DNA of 64,000 nucleotides, taken from Nakamurella lactea DSM 19367 (lineage in GTDB: Bacteria; Actinomycetota; Actinomycetes; Mycobacteriales; Nakamurellaceae). Position 1 is the stretch's first letter. Every line of letters starts with the position of its first letter. Positions 14,975 through 24,382 of this stretch are shown piece after piece. The stretch is from positions 1 to 64,000 of the forward strand of contig NZ_AUFT01000008.1 in assembly GCF_000426645.1 (NCBI RefSeq), given 5' to 3'. Under the pieces are notes generated by a model. That model saw only the letters and a program-made list of their open reading frames with translations, had not been told where the DNA came from and did no database searches. The position numbers were made by a program, and so were the translations under genes.

Positions 14975-15595
14975 ATGAGCGTCACCCCCACTCCCACCGA
15001 AACCGCGGCCACCGCGTACGAGCCCGACCCACGCCCGCAGCTCGCCCGCGCCCTGGACCAGGCCGGGCGCCTGATCGATGGCACCGATCCGGCCCAGGGT
15101 TCACTGCCGACGCCGTGCGCCGACTTCGACGTCGCGGCTGTGGTCGGACACCTGCTCGGCGTGGTCCGGCGGATCGGCGTGGTGCTGGACGGCCGGCCCT
15201 TCTACGAGGCGCCGAGCCACCTGGACAGCACCGACTGGTCGGCGGACTGGGCCACCGGCCGCGCCGGAACCGAGCAGGTCCTGGCCGATGCCGGCAACCT
15301 GTCCCGCACCGTCACCGTGCCCTGGGGCGAGGAACTCGGCGCCGACGTTCTGGCCTCGTACGTGGGCGAGATGACGGTGCACTCGTGGGACATTGCGGTG
15401 GCCACCGGGCGTCTCGAGCAGCTCGATCCCGAGCTGGCGACCGTCGCGTTGTCGACCTACCGGCGCAAGGTGCCGGCCGAGCCGCGGGGCGGGCAGATCC
15501 CGTTCGGCCCAGTGGTTCCGGTCTCCGATGACGCCGCACCGTACGCCCGGCTGGTCGGCTGGACCGGCCGGGATCCGCAGTGGGTCGCCGGCTGA
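14975..15595 (+). CDS. TIGR03086-family protein (DinB/maleylpyruvate-isomerase-like fold)
   Basis: A 206-residue protein; ATG 14975 follows AAGGAG. It has the four-helix DinB-like layout: LPTPCADFDVAAVVGHLLG near residue 46, and GEMTVHSWDIAVATGRLEQ near 130 with the His of the predicted metal site. Actinobacterial members are thought to bind metal and some act with mycothiol. The substrate is unknown. The gene pairs with the divergent WYL regulator, a common arrangement for small detoxification or stress genes. Confidence 0.8.
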   Translation: MSVTPTPTETAATAYEPDPRPQLARALDQAGRLIDGTDPAQGSLPTPCADFDVAAVVGHLLGVVRRIGVVLDGRPFYEAPSHLDSTDWSADWATGRAGTEQVLADAGNLSRTVTVPWGEELGADVLASYVGEMTVHSWDIAVATGRLEQLDPELATVALSTYRRKVPAEPRGGQIPFGPVVPVSDDAAPYARLVGWTGRDPQWVAG

Positions 15596-15714
15596 CGGGT
15601 CTGACGGTCCGCCCGGCCTGCGATTCCGCTGGCGTTGCACCTCAGCCGGGTGCGCTGCGGCGCCAGCAGATCGTGGGGATCGCTGCCGATGCTGGGGTCG
15701 GAGTCGGGTCAGGG

Positions 15715-16662
15715 TCAGCGGTCGGCGCGACGCTGGGCGCCGGCTGCCGCCCGCTGGGCCTTCGTCAGCTCGGAATGCGTTTGACGAGCGGTGGTCTCGG
15801 CGGCGGTGAGGGCGGTCTCGGCATCGGCCAACTCGTCCCGGAGCCGCTGCACCTCGGCCCGGGCGCCGTCCACTGCGGCGTCGGCCTCGTCGGCAGCCGC
15901 TGCCGCCTCGGCGGCCAGAGCCGTTGCGGCATCAGCGATCTCCCGGATCCGCCGCGCCGCGGCGGCGGCCGCGGCCGCCGCAGCGCCGTCATTTGTAGCG
16001 TCGTCATCGGCGGTGCCGTCGTCCGCGGTGCCGTCGTCCGCGGTGTCGTCATCCCCGGCGGTGCTACCCGACCCGGTACGCGCTGAGCCGGCCCGGCGCC
16101 GGGAGCCACCCGGCGCCGGGGCCGGCGCGACATCCTCGCTCGCGCCATCCGCGCCGTCGGACTCCAGCCCGCTGCGGTACAGCGGCGCAGTCAGCCTGCC
16201 CGCCAACAGCTCTCGGGCCGCGCCGCCATCGGTGATCGCCGCCCGCAGGGTGTCGACCAGGCCACGGATCGCGGCGTCGGGGACCTTCCGGCCGGCGTCC
16301 CGGGCATCCTGCTTCGCCTGGTCGACCAGCGCCGCGATCACCAGCCGCTGCGCCTTCGCCAGCTCGCGTAGCCGCGGCCCGTCGCTGTCGGCGGCCGCGG
16401 CCCGCAGGTCCTCGCCGAGCTCGACCAGCGGCTGAACCTCCTGGGGGTGGCCGCGGACCAGCTGGTTGGCCAGCCAGGCCGAGGCGTTCGGTTTGCCGAG
16501 CGCCTTCACCCGCGCGGCCAGCTTCTTGTCCCCGTCGGCCTTCGCCTGCTTCTCCCGGTCGTTGCGGGCAGCGGTGAACTCCTCCGGCGTCAGCGCATAC
16601 AGCTCGTCGGCGGCCGCATCGAAGGCAGCGTCCTGCGCCGTCGGATGATCCGCACCGCCCAT
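15715..16662 (-). CDS. Conserved actinobacterial protein with coiled-coil tail
   Basis: A 315-residue protein from ATG 16662. Residues 15-70 contain ELYALTPEEFTAARND and KPNASAWLANQLVRG, a combination seen in uncharacterised actinobacterial proteins. The middle is helical; residues 190-235 are low-complexity and rich in Asp/Thr (TADDGTADD-like repeats) and Ala. The end (235-315) is an Ala/Glu/Arg-rich coiled coil. There is no signal or membrane segment. It lies 20 bp downstream of the reductase gene on the same strand. The function is unknown; the name transcriptional regulator given to some relatives has no visible support here. Confidence 0.7.
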   Translation of the reverse strand: MGGADHPTAQDAAFDAAADELYALTPEEFTAARNDREKQAKADGDKKLAARVKALGKPNASAWLANQLVRGHPQEVQPLVELGEDLRAAAADSDGPRLRELAKAQRLVIAALVDQAKQDARDAGRKVPDAAIRGLVDTLRAAITDGGAARELLAGRLTAPLYRSGLESDGADGASEDVAPAPAPGGSRRRAGSARTGSGSTAGDDDTADDGTADDGTADDDATNDGAAAAAAAAAARRIREIADAATALAAEAAAAADEADAAVDGARAEVQRLRDELADAETALTAAETTARQTHSELTKAQRAAAGAQRRADR

Positions 16663-16682
16663 CGCTGCCGCCGTCGCCCGGG

Positions 16683-17228
16683 TCAGTCGGAAGGACGGAG
16701 GGCGTAGCTGAGCACGGCATTCCCGGCGGGGGTGATCGTGCTGTCCACCAACTGCAGGCGGGTGATCGGCACCGAGTCGTCGAACAGCCGGCGGCCCTGG
16801 CCGACCACCGGATGCGTCGTCAGGGTGAGTGCGTCGACCACCCCGGCGAGGAACAGCGATCGGATGGTCTCGATACCGCCGACCACCGAAATCCCGCCGC
16901 CGTCGCCCGCCTTGAGCCGGCGGACATACTCGGCTGGGTCGCCCTCGATGATCGTCGAGTTCCATGGCAACTCGCCGCTGAGAGTGCTGGTCACCACGTG
17001 CTTGCGCACCGGATTGATGAAGGCGCCGAACGGGTCCTGCGCCGCCGGCCAGTATTCGGACCATTCCTGCCAGAGCTTGCGACCGATCACCACGTCGTCG
17101 ATGCCGGCGATCGCCTTGCCCATCAGCTCGCCCTCGGCCTCGCCGAAGGCGTCGAACTGCCACTGATCGGGGCTCTCGACCACCCCGTTGACACTGTTGA
17201 ACAGGTGCGCGGTGACGCTGCGAGTCAT
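16683..17228 (-). CDS. Dihydrofolate reductase family protein (RibD C-terminal domain)
   Basis: A 181-residue protein of the RibD_C/DHFR-like fold: MTRSVTAHLFNSVNGVVESP at the start, VVIGRKLWQEW near residue 46, GGGISVVGGIETIRS near 110 (NADPH-binding glycines) and LTLTTHPVVGQGRRLF near 133. Such proteins are NADPH-dependent reductases, mostly of unknown substrate in actinobacteria. It is not the housekeeping FolA, which lacks this C-terminal pattern. It is probably co-transcribed with the coiled-coil gene 20 bp downstream. Confidence 0.85.
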   Translation of the reverse strand: MTRSVTAHLFNSVNGVVESPDQWQFDAFGEAEGELMGKAIAGIDDVVIGRKLWQEWSEYWPAAQDPFGAFINPVRKHVVTSTLSGELPWNSTIIEGDPAEYVRRLKAGDGGGISVVGGIETIRSLFLAGVVDALTLTTHPVVGQGRRLFDDSVPITRLQLVDSTITPAGNAVLSYALRPSD

Positions 17229-17450
17229 CGGTTCGTCCTTTCATCCGCGGCGCCGGGGCGCGCCGTAGCGGTATGGACCCTGCGCGGATGACGAAATCAT
17301 CGCCGCGCGAACATCGGCCGTCAGAAGCGTACGCGGGAAGCGCCGTCGGCCGCGGGGTGATCGCCGGCTGGTCGCGTCACCAGCGGTGTAACACCTCGGC
17401 TTGTCACGGGACTGTTCGTGGTCCCGTCCGTACCCGCCCGAGGAGTCTTC

Positions 17451-18620
17451 ATGTCCCTTCCCCGCATCGCCGCCGTCGCCGCCCTGGTGGCAGGCTCACT
17501 GGCATTAGGTCTGTCCCCCACCGCGGCAGGCGCCGGCTCGATCGCCGAGCGCCCGACCCATCGCGGCGACGACGCCGCGGTCTTCGTCCAGACGAACAAC
17601 GAGGCCGGTAACAGCATCCTGGTGTTCGCCCGCGGCCACGACGGCCGCTTGACCGAGGCCGGCGAGTACGCCACCGGCGGGCGCGGCGGCAGCGAGCCCG
17701 GCGCGGTCGTCGATCCTCTTGCCTCACAAGGATCTTTGACCTACGACGCGGCACATCGCCTGCTGTACGCGGTGAACGCCGGCAGCAACACGCTCACCGT
17801 CTTCGAGGTGCACGGTCGGTCACTGGCCCGCCGGCAGGTGCTGGCCACCAACGGGATCCTGCCGGTGTCGGTCAGCCGGAGTGGGGACCTGGTCTACGTG
17901 CTCGATGCCGGTGGCGACGGCGCCATCACCGGGTTCCGCATCCACGGCGACCGGTTGCGGCCGATCCCCGGCTCCACCCGCAGCCTTGGCCTCGGCAACC
18001 CGGCGGCGCCGCCGTTCCTGTCGTCACCGTCGCAGGTGGCGATCACCCCGGACGCGAGGGCCGTCATCGTCGCGACCAAAACGCACGGCGACCTCCTTGC
18101 CTTCCCGTTGGACCGGGCCGGGCACCCGGCGGCGCACCCGGTGGTGACGGCCACGCCGGACGGAGTCGTGCCGTTCGCGCTGACCTTCGACCGGGCCGGC
18201 CGACTCCAGGTCGCCGACGCCAAGGGCGGCGCCTCGTCCTACGCCGTCCGGTCGGACGGCACCCTGTCCGCGATTTCGCCGTTCGTGGCGAACGGGCAGG
18301 CAGCGACCTGCTGGTCCGTCAACGCCAAGGGTTACCTGTTCGTCGCCAACGCCGGCTCGGCCACCATCACCGGCTACACCGTCGACCGCTCCGGTCGGCT
18401 GAGCCTGCACGACCCGACCGGGGTCACCGCCCGGACCGACGCCGGCCCGGTGGATCTGGCGGTCTCGGGTGACGGGAACTTCCTGTACCAGCAGGCCACC
18501 GGCGCCGGCGCGATCGACGAGTTCCGGGTGGGTGACGACGGCTCGCTGCACTCGATCGGCAGCGTCGCGGGTCTGCCGGCCGACCAGGGTCACGGCTTCG
18601 AGGGCATCGCCGCCAACTGA
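17451..18620 (+). CDS. Secreted lactonase-like beta-propeller protein
   Basis: A 389-residue protein; ATG 17451 follows AGGAG. The signal peptide covers residues 1-29 (hydrophobic AAVAALVAGSLALG, cleavage near TAAGAGS). The rest repeats a propeller blade theme: LLYAVNAGSNTLTVFEV, LVYVLDAGGDGAITGFRI, LFVANAGSATITGYTV, FLYQQATGAGAIDEFRV. This matches the 7-bladed lactonase (PF10282) group. Catalytic assignment as 6-phosphogluconolactonase is unlikely for a secreted protein, and it may be a structural or binding propeller. No obvious operon partner was seen. Confidence 0.82.
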   Translation: MSLPRIAAVAALVAGSLALGLSPTAAGAGSIAERPTHRGDDAAVFVQTNNEAGNSILVFARGHDGRLTEAGEYATGGRGGSEPGAVVDPLASQGSLTYDAAHRLLYAVNAGSNTLTVFEVHGRSLARRQVLATNGILPVSVSRSGDLVYVLDAGGDGAITGFRIHGDRLRPIPGSTRSLGLGNPAAPPFLSSPSQVAITPDARAVIVATKTHGDLLAFPLDRAGHPAAHPVVTATPDGVVPFALTFDRAGRLQVADAKGGASSYAVRSDGTLSAISPFVANGQAATCWSVNAKGYLFVANAGSATITGYTVDRSGRLSLHDPTGVTARTDAGPVDLAVSGDGNFLYQQATGAGAIDEFRVGDDGSLHSIGSVAGLPADQGHGFEGIAAN

Positions 18621-18650
18621 GCCGGCACGCGCCGCCCGTCGGTCACGCCG

Positions 18651-18905
18651 TTACTGCGTGGCCGGTGGGCGGTAGCCGCGGAACGCGGCTTCGAGCTCGG
18701 CCAGCGCTGCCTCGGACAGGGTGTCGGGCGGCAGCCGCCCGGCCGACTCGATGACGGTGCGGAGCTGCTCGAGATACAGGACGCAGGCCGGGCAGGTGGC
18801 AAGGTGCGCCTCGAGGGCGGCCACGGTGTCGGCGTCGAGGGCACCGTCGAGGTAGTCGGTGAGCAACTCCACCACGACCTGGCACGACAGGTGCTCGGTA
18901 GTCAT
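18651..18905 (-). CDS. Zinc-finger anti-sigma factor
   Basis: An 84-residue protein with the zf-HC2 / ZAS motif: an early Cys (LSCQVVVELLTDYLDG) and HLATCPACVLYLEQL near residue 34, giving the H-x3-C-x2-C zinc ligands. There is no membrane segment, so it is a soluble anti-sigma like RsrA, probably redox- or ligand-responsive. It overlaps the sigma gene by 4 nt, which gives coupled production with its partner. Confidence 0.85.
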   Translation of the reverse strand: MTTEHLSCQVVVELLTDYLDGALDADTVAALEAHLATCPACVLYLEQLRTVIESAGRLPPDTLSEAALAELEAAFRGYRPPATQ

Positions 18906-19555
18906 TGCGTTTCCTCCTCGCGCGGATGGTAGTAGTCCTCGAGGTGTTGCCGTAGTGCGGCGCGGCCGCGGTGCAGCAGCACCCGCTGGTTGGCGGCGGT
19001 GAGGTTCAGCAGATCGCAGATCTCCTCGGCCGGCACGCCGTCGACATCGCGCAGTTGCACCACCACCCGCTGCCGGTCCGGAAGCCGGGCCAGGGCGTCC
19101 GCGATCAGCGCCCGCACCTCACCGGACAGCGCTGCCGCCTCGGGGCCCCACGCCCGCGGCGCCGCATCCGCCCGCCAGCCGCCGGCCCACTGCTCACCGG
19201 CCGGCCGGAAGCGACGCGGATCGACGGTGGGCGCGGCGTTCTGCACTTCCGGATCGGCTACCGGCACCGCGCGGCGCTCGCGGACACCTTGCCGACGAGC
19301 GATGTTCAGCAGGGTGTGGAAGACCCAGGTTCGCAGGCTGGATCGACCTTCGAACCGGTCGATACCGCGAATCAGCGCCAACCAGGTCTCCTGCACGGCT
19401 TCCTCGGCGGAGGCCTGTGAGGCGACACAGGATCGGGCGACGTGCAGCATGGCCGGCGACCACGCCCTGACCAGGTCGGTGAAGGCGGCCGAATCCCCGT
19501 GCCGGAGTCGGTCCACCAGGTCGCCGTCAGCGCTGGGGGCGATCACCGGATCCAT
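18902..19555 (-). CDS. ECF RNA polymerase sigma factor
   Basis: A 217-residue protein from ATG 19555. The sigma-2 region (residues 10-80) contains LRHGDSAAFTDLVRAW and EAVQETWLALIRGIDRFEGR followed by SLRTWVFHTLLNIARRQ. A linker of about 55 residues follows, longer than usual. Sigma-4 (150-205) contains LARLPDRQRVVVQLRDVDG and EEICDLLNLTAANQRVLLHR. It pairs with the anti-sigma gene downstream. The target genes cannot be told. Confidence 0.9.
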   Translation of the reverse strand: MDPVIAPSADGDLVDRLRHGDSAAFTDLVRAWSPAMLHVARSCVASQASAEEAVQETWLALIRGIDRFEGRSSLRTWVFHTLLNIARRQGVRERRAVPVADPEVQNAAPTVDPRRFRPAGEQWAGGWRADAAPRAWGPEAAALSGEVRALIADALARLPDRQRVVVQLRDVDGVPAEEICDLLNLTAANQRVLLHRGRAALRQHLEDYYHPREEETQ

Positions 19556-19563
19556 GGCAACCC

Positions 19564-20040
19564 CTACTCGGCAACCCGGCGGGGATGCAGCGCACGGATC
19601 TCGTCGAGCAGCTCGGGCACCGGCCCCTCGACCCGGACCAGCGGTGCGACCTGCTGGATCGGTAGTGCGGCAACGGGTCCGGCCGGCGGGTTGTCGCCGT
19701 ACCGCCACCACTGCAGTTGCGCGGCCGACTGGACATACACGATCCGGCCGATCCCGGCCCAGCCGTGCGCCGCCGAACACATCGGACAGTGCTCGCCGGA
19801 GGTGTAGACCGTGGCGGCCGCACATTCTTCGGGGCTCAGGTTCATCGCCGCCCACCGCGCCAGCGCGAACTCCGGATGAGCGGTCGGGTCGCCGGTGCTG
19901 GTCTCCCGGTTGCGATCTTCCGCGAGCACGTCGCCGGAACCGGACACCAGCACCGAGCCGAATGCCCCGTCGCCGGCAGCCGCGGCATCCCCGGCGAGCG
20001 CGATGCAGCGCCGCAGGTGGTTCAGGTCGTCGTCGTTCAT
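19564..20040 (-). CDS. Nucleoside/guanine deaminase-type protein
   Basis: A 158-residue protein; ATG 20040 is preferred because GAGG lies about 7 nt upstream. The cytidine-deaminase fold shows AHPEFALARWAA (HPE in place of the more usual HAE zinc motif) and EHCPMCSAAHGWAG (PCxxC-like zinc ligands). The layout fits COG0590 purine or tRNA-adenosine type deaminases of the stand-alone nucleoside group. It lies 8 bp upstream of the sigma-factor start on the same strand, so it may be first in that operon. The substrate is not known. Confidence 0.8.
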   Translation of the reverse strand: MNDDDLNHLRRCIALAGDAAAAGDGAFGSVLVSGSGDVLAEDRNRETSTGDPTAHPEFALARWAAMNLSPEECAAATVYTSGEHCPMCSAAHGWAGIGRIVYVQSAAQLQWWRYGDNPPAGPVAALPIQQVAPLVRVEGPVPELLDEIRALHPRRVAE

Positions 20041-20276
20041 GGACACCTCGATCACCTTGACCGGTTAGGGACCCCAGTCTTGCAGAACCGTTCCGCAGGC
20101 AGCCGGATAATTCGTTCAGCCCTCGGCTGCCGGCTCGCCTACAGTCGGACGAACCCGCCCACCAGCGGGAACGCCGGAGTCGGGACGGCCACGACCGTCG
20201 TCGACCCCACGGTTCGCCATCAGCGGACCACGGAGCACGGTTCACAGACGTCGACGCGCGGCTCGGAGTGGTTGCC

Positions 20277-23200
20277 ATGCAGTTCCAGGTCCTCGGACCA
20301 CTGCAGGTGCATGCCGACGACGACCCGGAGGGTAGCGACACCGCACCGCTGCCGATCGCCGGCCGGATGCAGGAGACGCTGCTCGCACTGCTGCTGGCCG
20401 ACACCGGTCGGCCGGTCTCGGTGGACGTGCTCACCGAGGCCCTCTGGCCGGGCGCGCCATCCGGCACCTCGAATGGCAAGCTGCACCTGCTGGTGCACCG
20501 GCTGCGCCGGTCGCTGGACGATCCCGATCGGGTGGAGTCCTCACCGCACGGCTACCGGCTGCTGGCGGGCCCGGACGAGGTGGATGCCGCGCAATTCGAA
20601 CGCTGGGCCGACGAGCTGCTCACCGGCGACCCGGCACCGGATCACACCGTCACGCTCGGTCGACGCGCCCTCGGGCTGTGGCGCGGGCAACCGTTCCAGG
20701 ACATCGACGCGCCGGCCCTCGCGGCCACCACCGCCCGACTGCAGGAACGACGAATCGCGGTTCTGACCAAGGTCTTCGAGGCAGAGCTGGACGTCGGTAG
20801 GCACGATGTGGTGCTCGCCGAACTGGATCAGGTTGCTCGCGAGCACCCACTGGACGAGCGCCTGCAGGAGTTGAGCATGCTCGCCCTGTATCGGTCGGGC
20901 CGGCAAGCCGAGGCGCTGGCGGCGTATCGCCGCACCCGATCGACCCTGGTCACCGAACTCGGTGTCGAGCCCGGTCCCGACCTCACCGAGTTGCATCGAG
21001 CCGTGCTCGCCGGTGAGGTGCCCGCGGCCCCTCCGATGTACGACTGCCCGCCGGCCCACCTGCCGGGCGATGTTCGTTGGTTGCGCGGCCGGGACGACGA
21101 TCTCGAACGGCTGACGACGCTGCTGGCCGGCGCGGACGACGGCTCCCGGGCCTGTGCCGTGGTCGGCACCGCCGGCATGGGCAAGACAGCGCTGGCCGTC
21201 CACTGGGCGCATCGGAATGCCGACCGGTTCCCGGACGGTCAGATGTTCTGCGATCTCCAGGGTTTCGGGGCCGACCGACCGGTCGACCCCGAAGACGTGC
21301 TCGGCACCTTCATCAGGGCGCTGGGCGGATCGCTGACCGAGCTTTCGTCCGGCGTCGCCGAGCGGATGACCCGCTACCGCAGCCTGCTGGCTGGACGCCG
21401 CGTTCTCGTGGTGCTGGACAACGCCTGGTCGACAGAACAAGTGAGGCCGCTGCTGCCGGCCGGTGACGGGTGCGCGGCGGTGATCACCAGCCGAAATGCC
21501 CTGCCGGGCTTGGCCGTCACCGACGGCGTTCGATCGCTGACGATCGGCGCCCTCGCGCCCACCGACGCACGTGCCGTGTTGGGGATGGTCGATCCCGATG
21601 GCGTCGAGGGCCACCCACCCGACATCGGGCATCCGCCGGACGCGCTCGCCACCCTGCTGCACTGGTGCGGCGGGCTGCCGCTGGCGCTGCGCATCGTCGG
21701 AGAACGCCTCGGCGGGGACCAGCTGAACGTCGCACCCCTGGTTGCCGAGATCGCCGATGCGGGTGATCCCTTCGACCTGCTCGATGCCGGCGACGGCCCG
21801 GAAACCGATGTGCGGCAGGTGTTCTCCTGGTCGTACCGCGCGCTCGAGCCGGCCACCGCGCGGGTGTTCAGGTACCTCGGCATGCTGCCGACGCCGAACG
21901 CCGACCTGCCCGCGATTGCGGCGCTCGCCGGCAGCGGTGAGTGCGGCGCGAACGTTCGCTCGGTGCGCCGCGAGCTACAGCTGCTGGTCCGGGCACACCT
22001 GGTGGAGCAGAACGAGTTCGGCCACTACGGACAGCACGACCTGGTGCGCGCGTACGCCTCCGAATTGGCTGACGAGGTCGACGGCCGGGCGGAACGGTCG
22101 GCCGCCGGCTCTCGGCTGCTGGGTGGGTTGGCGCTGACGGCGGACGCCGCCCGGCGAGCGCTCGGCCACGAGCCGCTCAGTGGCGCGCCGCCGGTCGTCG
22201 CTGCGGACCTTCCGGCCAGGGCCTTCTCGACGGCCTTGGCGGCAGAGCAATGGATGGCTGTCACCGCGCCGGGACTGCCTGCGCTGCTGCGTACGGTCAC
22301 CGGTCACGGCGAGCACAGCGCGGCGGACGACACCCGGCTGATCGAACTGTCCGAGGCGTTCAACATCTACCTGGTCCGCAACGGCCTGCCGGACGTGTTG
22401 CTCCCGATGTGCCGGGCCGCGCTGGCGGCGGCCGCGCGGCTCGGTGATCTGCGCGCAGAGTCAATTGCCGAGTTGCATCTGGGCAGCGTGTACAGCAACT
22501 TCGGGCGGATCGACGACGGCGACCCGGTGGACACTGCCGAACGGCACTACCTGCGGGCTGCCGAGCTCGGCCGGCGCTGCGGATCCGTGCTCGCCCAGGC
22601 CGCGGCGCTGAACAACCTTTCGATGATCGCCCACCTTCGCGGCCGGATCCGGCAGGACGCCGAGCTGCTCCGGCAGGCGTTGGAGATTCTGCGTCCGGCC
22701 AGCGAGACCGCCGCCACCGCACGGGTTCTGAGCAACCTGGGGCACTCCCATCTGCTTCTGGGCGAGCTGGCGGACGCGGCGGAGTATCTCGCCGAGGGTC
22801 GCGAACTCGCCGCAGCGCTCGACCAGAGGGCCACCCTGCTGTTCTGCGAAACGCAGTTGTCGAAGCTGCACCGGGAGCGCGGCAACCCGACGATCGCACT
22901 CCGGCACGCACGGAAGGCGCTGCAGCTGGCCAGGGCGGAGCTGGATCGCCCGGTCGAGGCGGAGGCCGAGGTGGCCATCGGGGCCTCGTTGCGTCTGCAG
23001 GGCCGGCACTCTGAGGCGTTGCCCCACCACGATGCAGCGGTGGAGATCGCCCGGGAGCTGCAGGACGTTCAGGTGCAGGTGCACGCCCTCGAGCAGCGAG
23101 GCATCACCAGGTCGCAGCTCGACCCGCCGAGCGGACTTGCCGATCTCACCGAGGCGTTGGACGTGACCACGGCCAACGGGTTGACCCACAAGCAGATCAG

Positions 23201-23474
23201 TGTCCGGCTCGCGATCGCCGAAGTGCTCACCGCGGTTGACGAATCAGCGGATGGCGAATCAGCGGATGGCCAGTCGACGGATGGCGAGTCGGCAGACCTT
23301 GATGCCGCGCGTGCGCACCTGGTGGCCGGACTGCAGGTGGCCGAGCGGGTGCAGGACGAGCAGGCGGGAATGGTGCGAGCGCGGCTCTCCGCACTGGACG
23401 GCCGACGATTGCCTGGCCAACGCGCGGTAGCCGGCGCCGGACGTCCGGGCCCGATCCGGCCCCCGGCGCGATGA
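20277..23474 (+). CDS. SARP-type regulator with NB-ARC ATPase and TPR repeats
   Basis: A 1065-residue AfsR-like regulator from ATG 20277 (GGAG nine bases upstream). Order: OmpR-like winged helix (MQFQVLGPLQVHAD to about 95), bacterial transcriptional activation domain (95-245; FEAELDVGRHDVVLAELD), an NB-ARC STAND ATPase (P-loop VVGTAGMGKTALAVH near 296, Walker B RRVLVVLDNAW near 375, LHWCGGLPLALRIVG near 460), and a C-terminal half of TPR-like helices (residues 640-1000). Such proteins activate secondary-metabolite or morphology genes on signal. Near the end an in-frame 15-bp tandem repeat gives ESADG units. No secondary-metabolite cluster is adjacent. Confidence 0.92.
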   Translation: MQFQVLGPLQVHADDDPEGSDTAPLPIAGRMQETLLALLLADTGRPVSVDVLTEALWPGAPSGTSNGKLHLLVHRLRRSLDDPDRVESSPHGYRLLAGPDEVDAAQFERWADELLTGDPAPDHTVTLGRRALGLWRGQPFQDIDAPALAATTARLQERRIAVLTKVFEAELDVGRHDVVLAELDQVAREHPLDERLQELSMLALYRSGRQAEALAAYRRTRSTLVTELGVEPGPDLTELHRAVLAGEVPAAPPMYDCPPAHLPGDVRWLRGRDDDLERLTTLLAGADDGSRACAVVGTAGMGKTALAVHWAHRNADRFPDGQMFCDLQGFGADRPVDPEDVLGTFIRALGGSLTELSSGVAERMTRYRSLLAGRRVLVVLDNAWSTEQVRPLLPAGDGCAAVITSRNALPGLAVTDGVRSLTIGALAPTDARAVLGMVDPDGVEGHPPDIGHPPDALATLLHWCGGLPLALRIVGERLGGDQLNVAPLVAEIADAGDPFDLLDAGDGPETDVRQVFSWSYRALEPATARVFRYLGMLPTPNADLPAIAALAGSGECGANVRSVRRELQLLVRAHLVEQNEFGHYGQHDLVRAYASELADEVDGRAERSAAGSRLLGGLALTADAARRALGHEPLSGAPPVVAADLPARAFSTALAAEQWMAVTAPGLPALLRTVTGHGEHSAADDTRLIELSEAFNIYLVRNGLPDVLLPMCRAALAAAARLGDLRAESIAELHLGSVYSNFGRIDDGDPVDTAERHYLRAAELGRRCGSVLAQAAALNNLSMIAHLRGRIRQDAELLRQALEILRPASETAATARVLSNLGHSHLLLGELADAAEYLAEGRELAAALDQRATLLFCETQLSKLHRERGNPTIALRHARKALQLARAELDRPVEAEAEVAIGASLRLQGRHSEALPHHDAAVEIARELQDVQVQVHALEQRGITRSQLDPPSGLADLTEALDVTTANGLTHKQISVRLAIAEVLTAVDESADGESADGQSTDGESADLDAARAHLVAGLQVAERVQDEQAGMVRARLSALDGRRLPGQRAVAGAGRPGPIRPPAR
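23241..23300. repeat. 15-bp in-frame tandem repeat in the SARP gene
   Basis: Four units of 15 bp, the first two identical (GAATCAGCGGATGGC). They encode ESADG-ESADG-QSTDG-ESADL between TPR helices. The acidic linker probably varies in copy number by replication slippage. Confidence 0.8.
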
Positions 23475-23500
23475 CCACCGACCCGTCCGATCGGCCCTGG

Positions 23501-24382
23501 TCACGACACCGCCTCGTCCCACCAGCGGCGAGGAGTCGGCGCCTCGGCGATCGCGAGTTCGGCGGACAGCGCTCCGAGGATCACCGGGTCGGCGGCCTCG
23601 ATCCGGCGCACCTGGGGCAGCGTATCCAGGCCGGGCAGTAACGCGCCCACCACCACCGAACGGGTTGCTACGGTCAGCATCTGCCGATCGTTCTCGTCAT
23701 TCCCGAAGGCAACCACCGGCACGTCGCGGCCGAACAGCTCCGTCAATGCTGCCGCCTTGCCGACGCCGGCCGCCACCACCTCGGCGTCACCGGTGCCGTG
23801 GGCGAAAACGTTCGCCGCGCCGACACCGATGGCCCGCAAGCGTTCGGCCCACGGGTCGGCGTGCGCCACGCTGAGCTTCAGAACGCCGTCCCAGCGCGGG
23901 ATTTCACCCGGCCACCGGTTATGCCGGTAGGTGTCGCCCATCCACGGCAGCGCATCAGGGGCGCTGGCCAGGAACTGGTCGCCGTACTCCATACAGTACG
24001 GCTCCCCCGCCGCATCCAGGACACCCACCGCCGCGGCCACCAGTGCCGGCGGCAGCGGCTGGCGGGCCAGGGCCCGCCCGTTGCGCAGCACCAGTGCGCC
24101 GTTGCAGCAGAGCAGGTCGATCCGGTCGCCGAGACCGGGGAGCCAGCCGCGGACCGCATGCGGCGCCCGCGACGTCGCGACCACCACCCTGACGTCGCCG
24201 GCGGCGGCGAACCGTTGCAGCAGCGTGATGATCGCTGCCGCCGGCGGGCGGCCACCGAAGGCGATGGTGCCGTCCAGATCGGTGGCCAGCACCTGCCGCG
24301 GCAGCACCGACGGCCGGTCGGCTCGATCTGTTCCGGCCGCCCTCCGGGAGGCGGCGCGTCCGTTGTTCCGGCGGCGGTTCAT
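23501..24382 (-). CDS. HAD-superfamily hydrolase (Cof/sugar-phosphatase type)
   Basis: A 293-residue protein. After a basic 28-residue start, motif I is LATDLDGTIAFGG, motif II is VVVATSRAPHAVRG, and motifs III/IV are KAAALTELFG and VVAFGNDENDRQM. The large C2-type cap between them (residues 100-200) places it with Cof-like phosphatases acting on sugar phosphates or flavin-type substrates. It overlaps the MFS gene by 4 nt and ends the aryl-CoA operon strand. A direct role in that pathway is not evident. The long Arg-rich N-terminus suggests that a later start may be real. Confidence 0.85.
   Translation of the reverse strand: MNRRRNNGRAASRRAAGTDRADRPSVLPRQVLATDLDGTIAFGGRPPAAAIITLLQRFAAAGDVRVVVATSRAPHAVRGWLPGLGDRIDLLCCNGALVLRNGRALARQPLPPALVAAAVGVLDAAGEPYCMEYGDQFLASAPDALPWMGDTYRHNRWPGEIPRWDGVLKLSVAHADPWAERLRAIGVGAANVFAHGTGDAEVVAAGVGKAAALTELFGRDVPVVAFGNDENDRQMLTVATRSVVVGALLPGLDTLPQVRRIEAADPVILGALSAELAIAEAPTPRRWWDEAVS

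Noticed and set aside
15715-17244. 509-codon fusion of the reductase region and the coiled-coil protein
   Set aside because: The first part is an out-of-frame shadow of the DHFR-family gene, which is complete in its own frame.
18902-20479. 525-codon reading extending the ECF sigma factor
   Set aside because: The part upstream of 19555 is antisense to the SARP gene and crosses the deaminase; sigma homology begins at ATG 19555.
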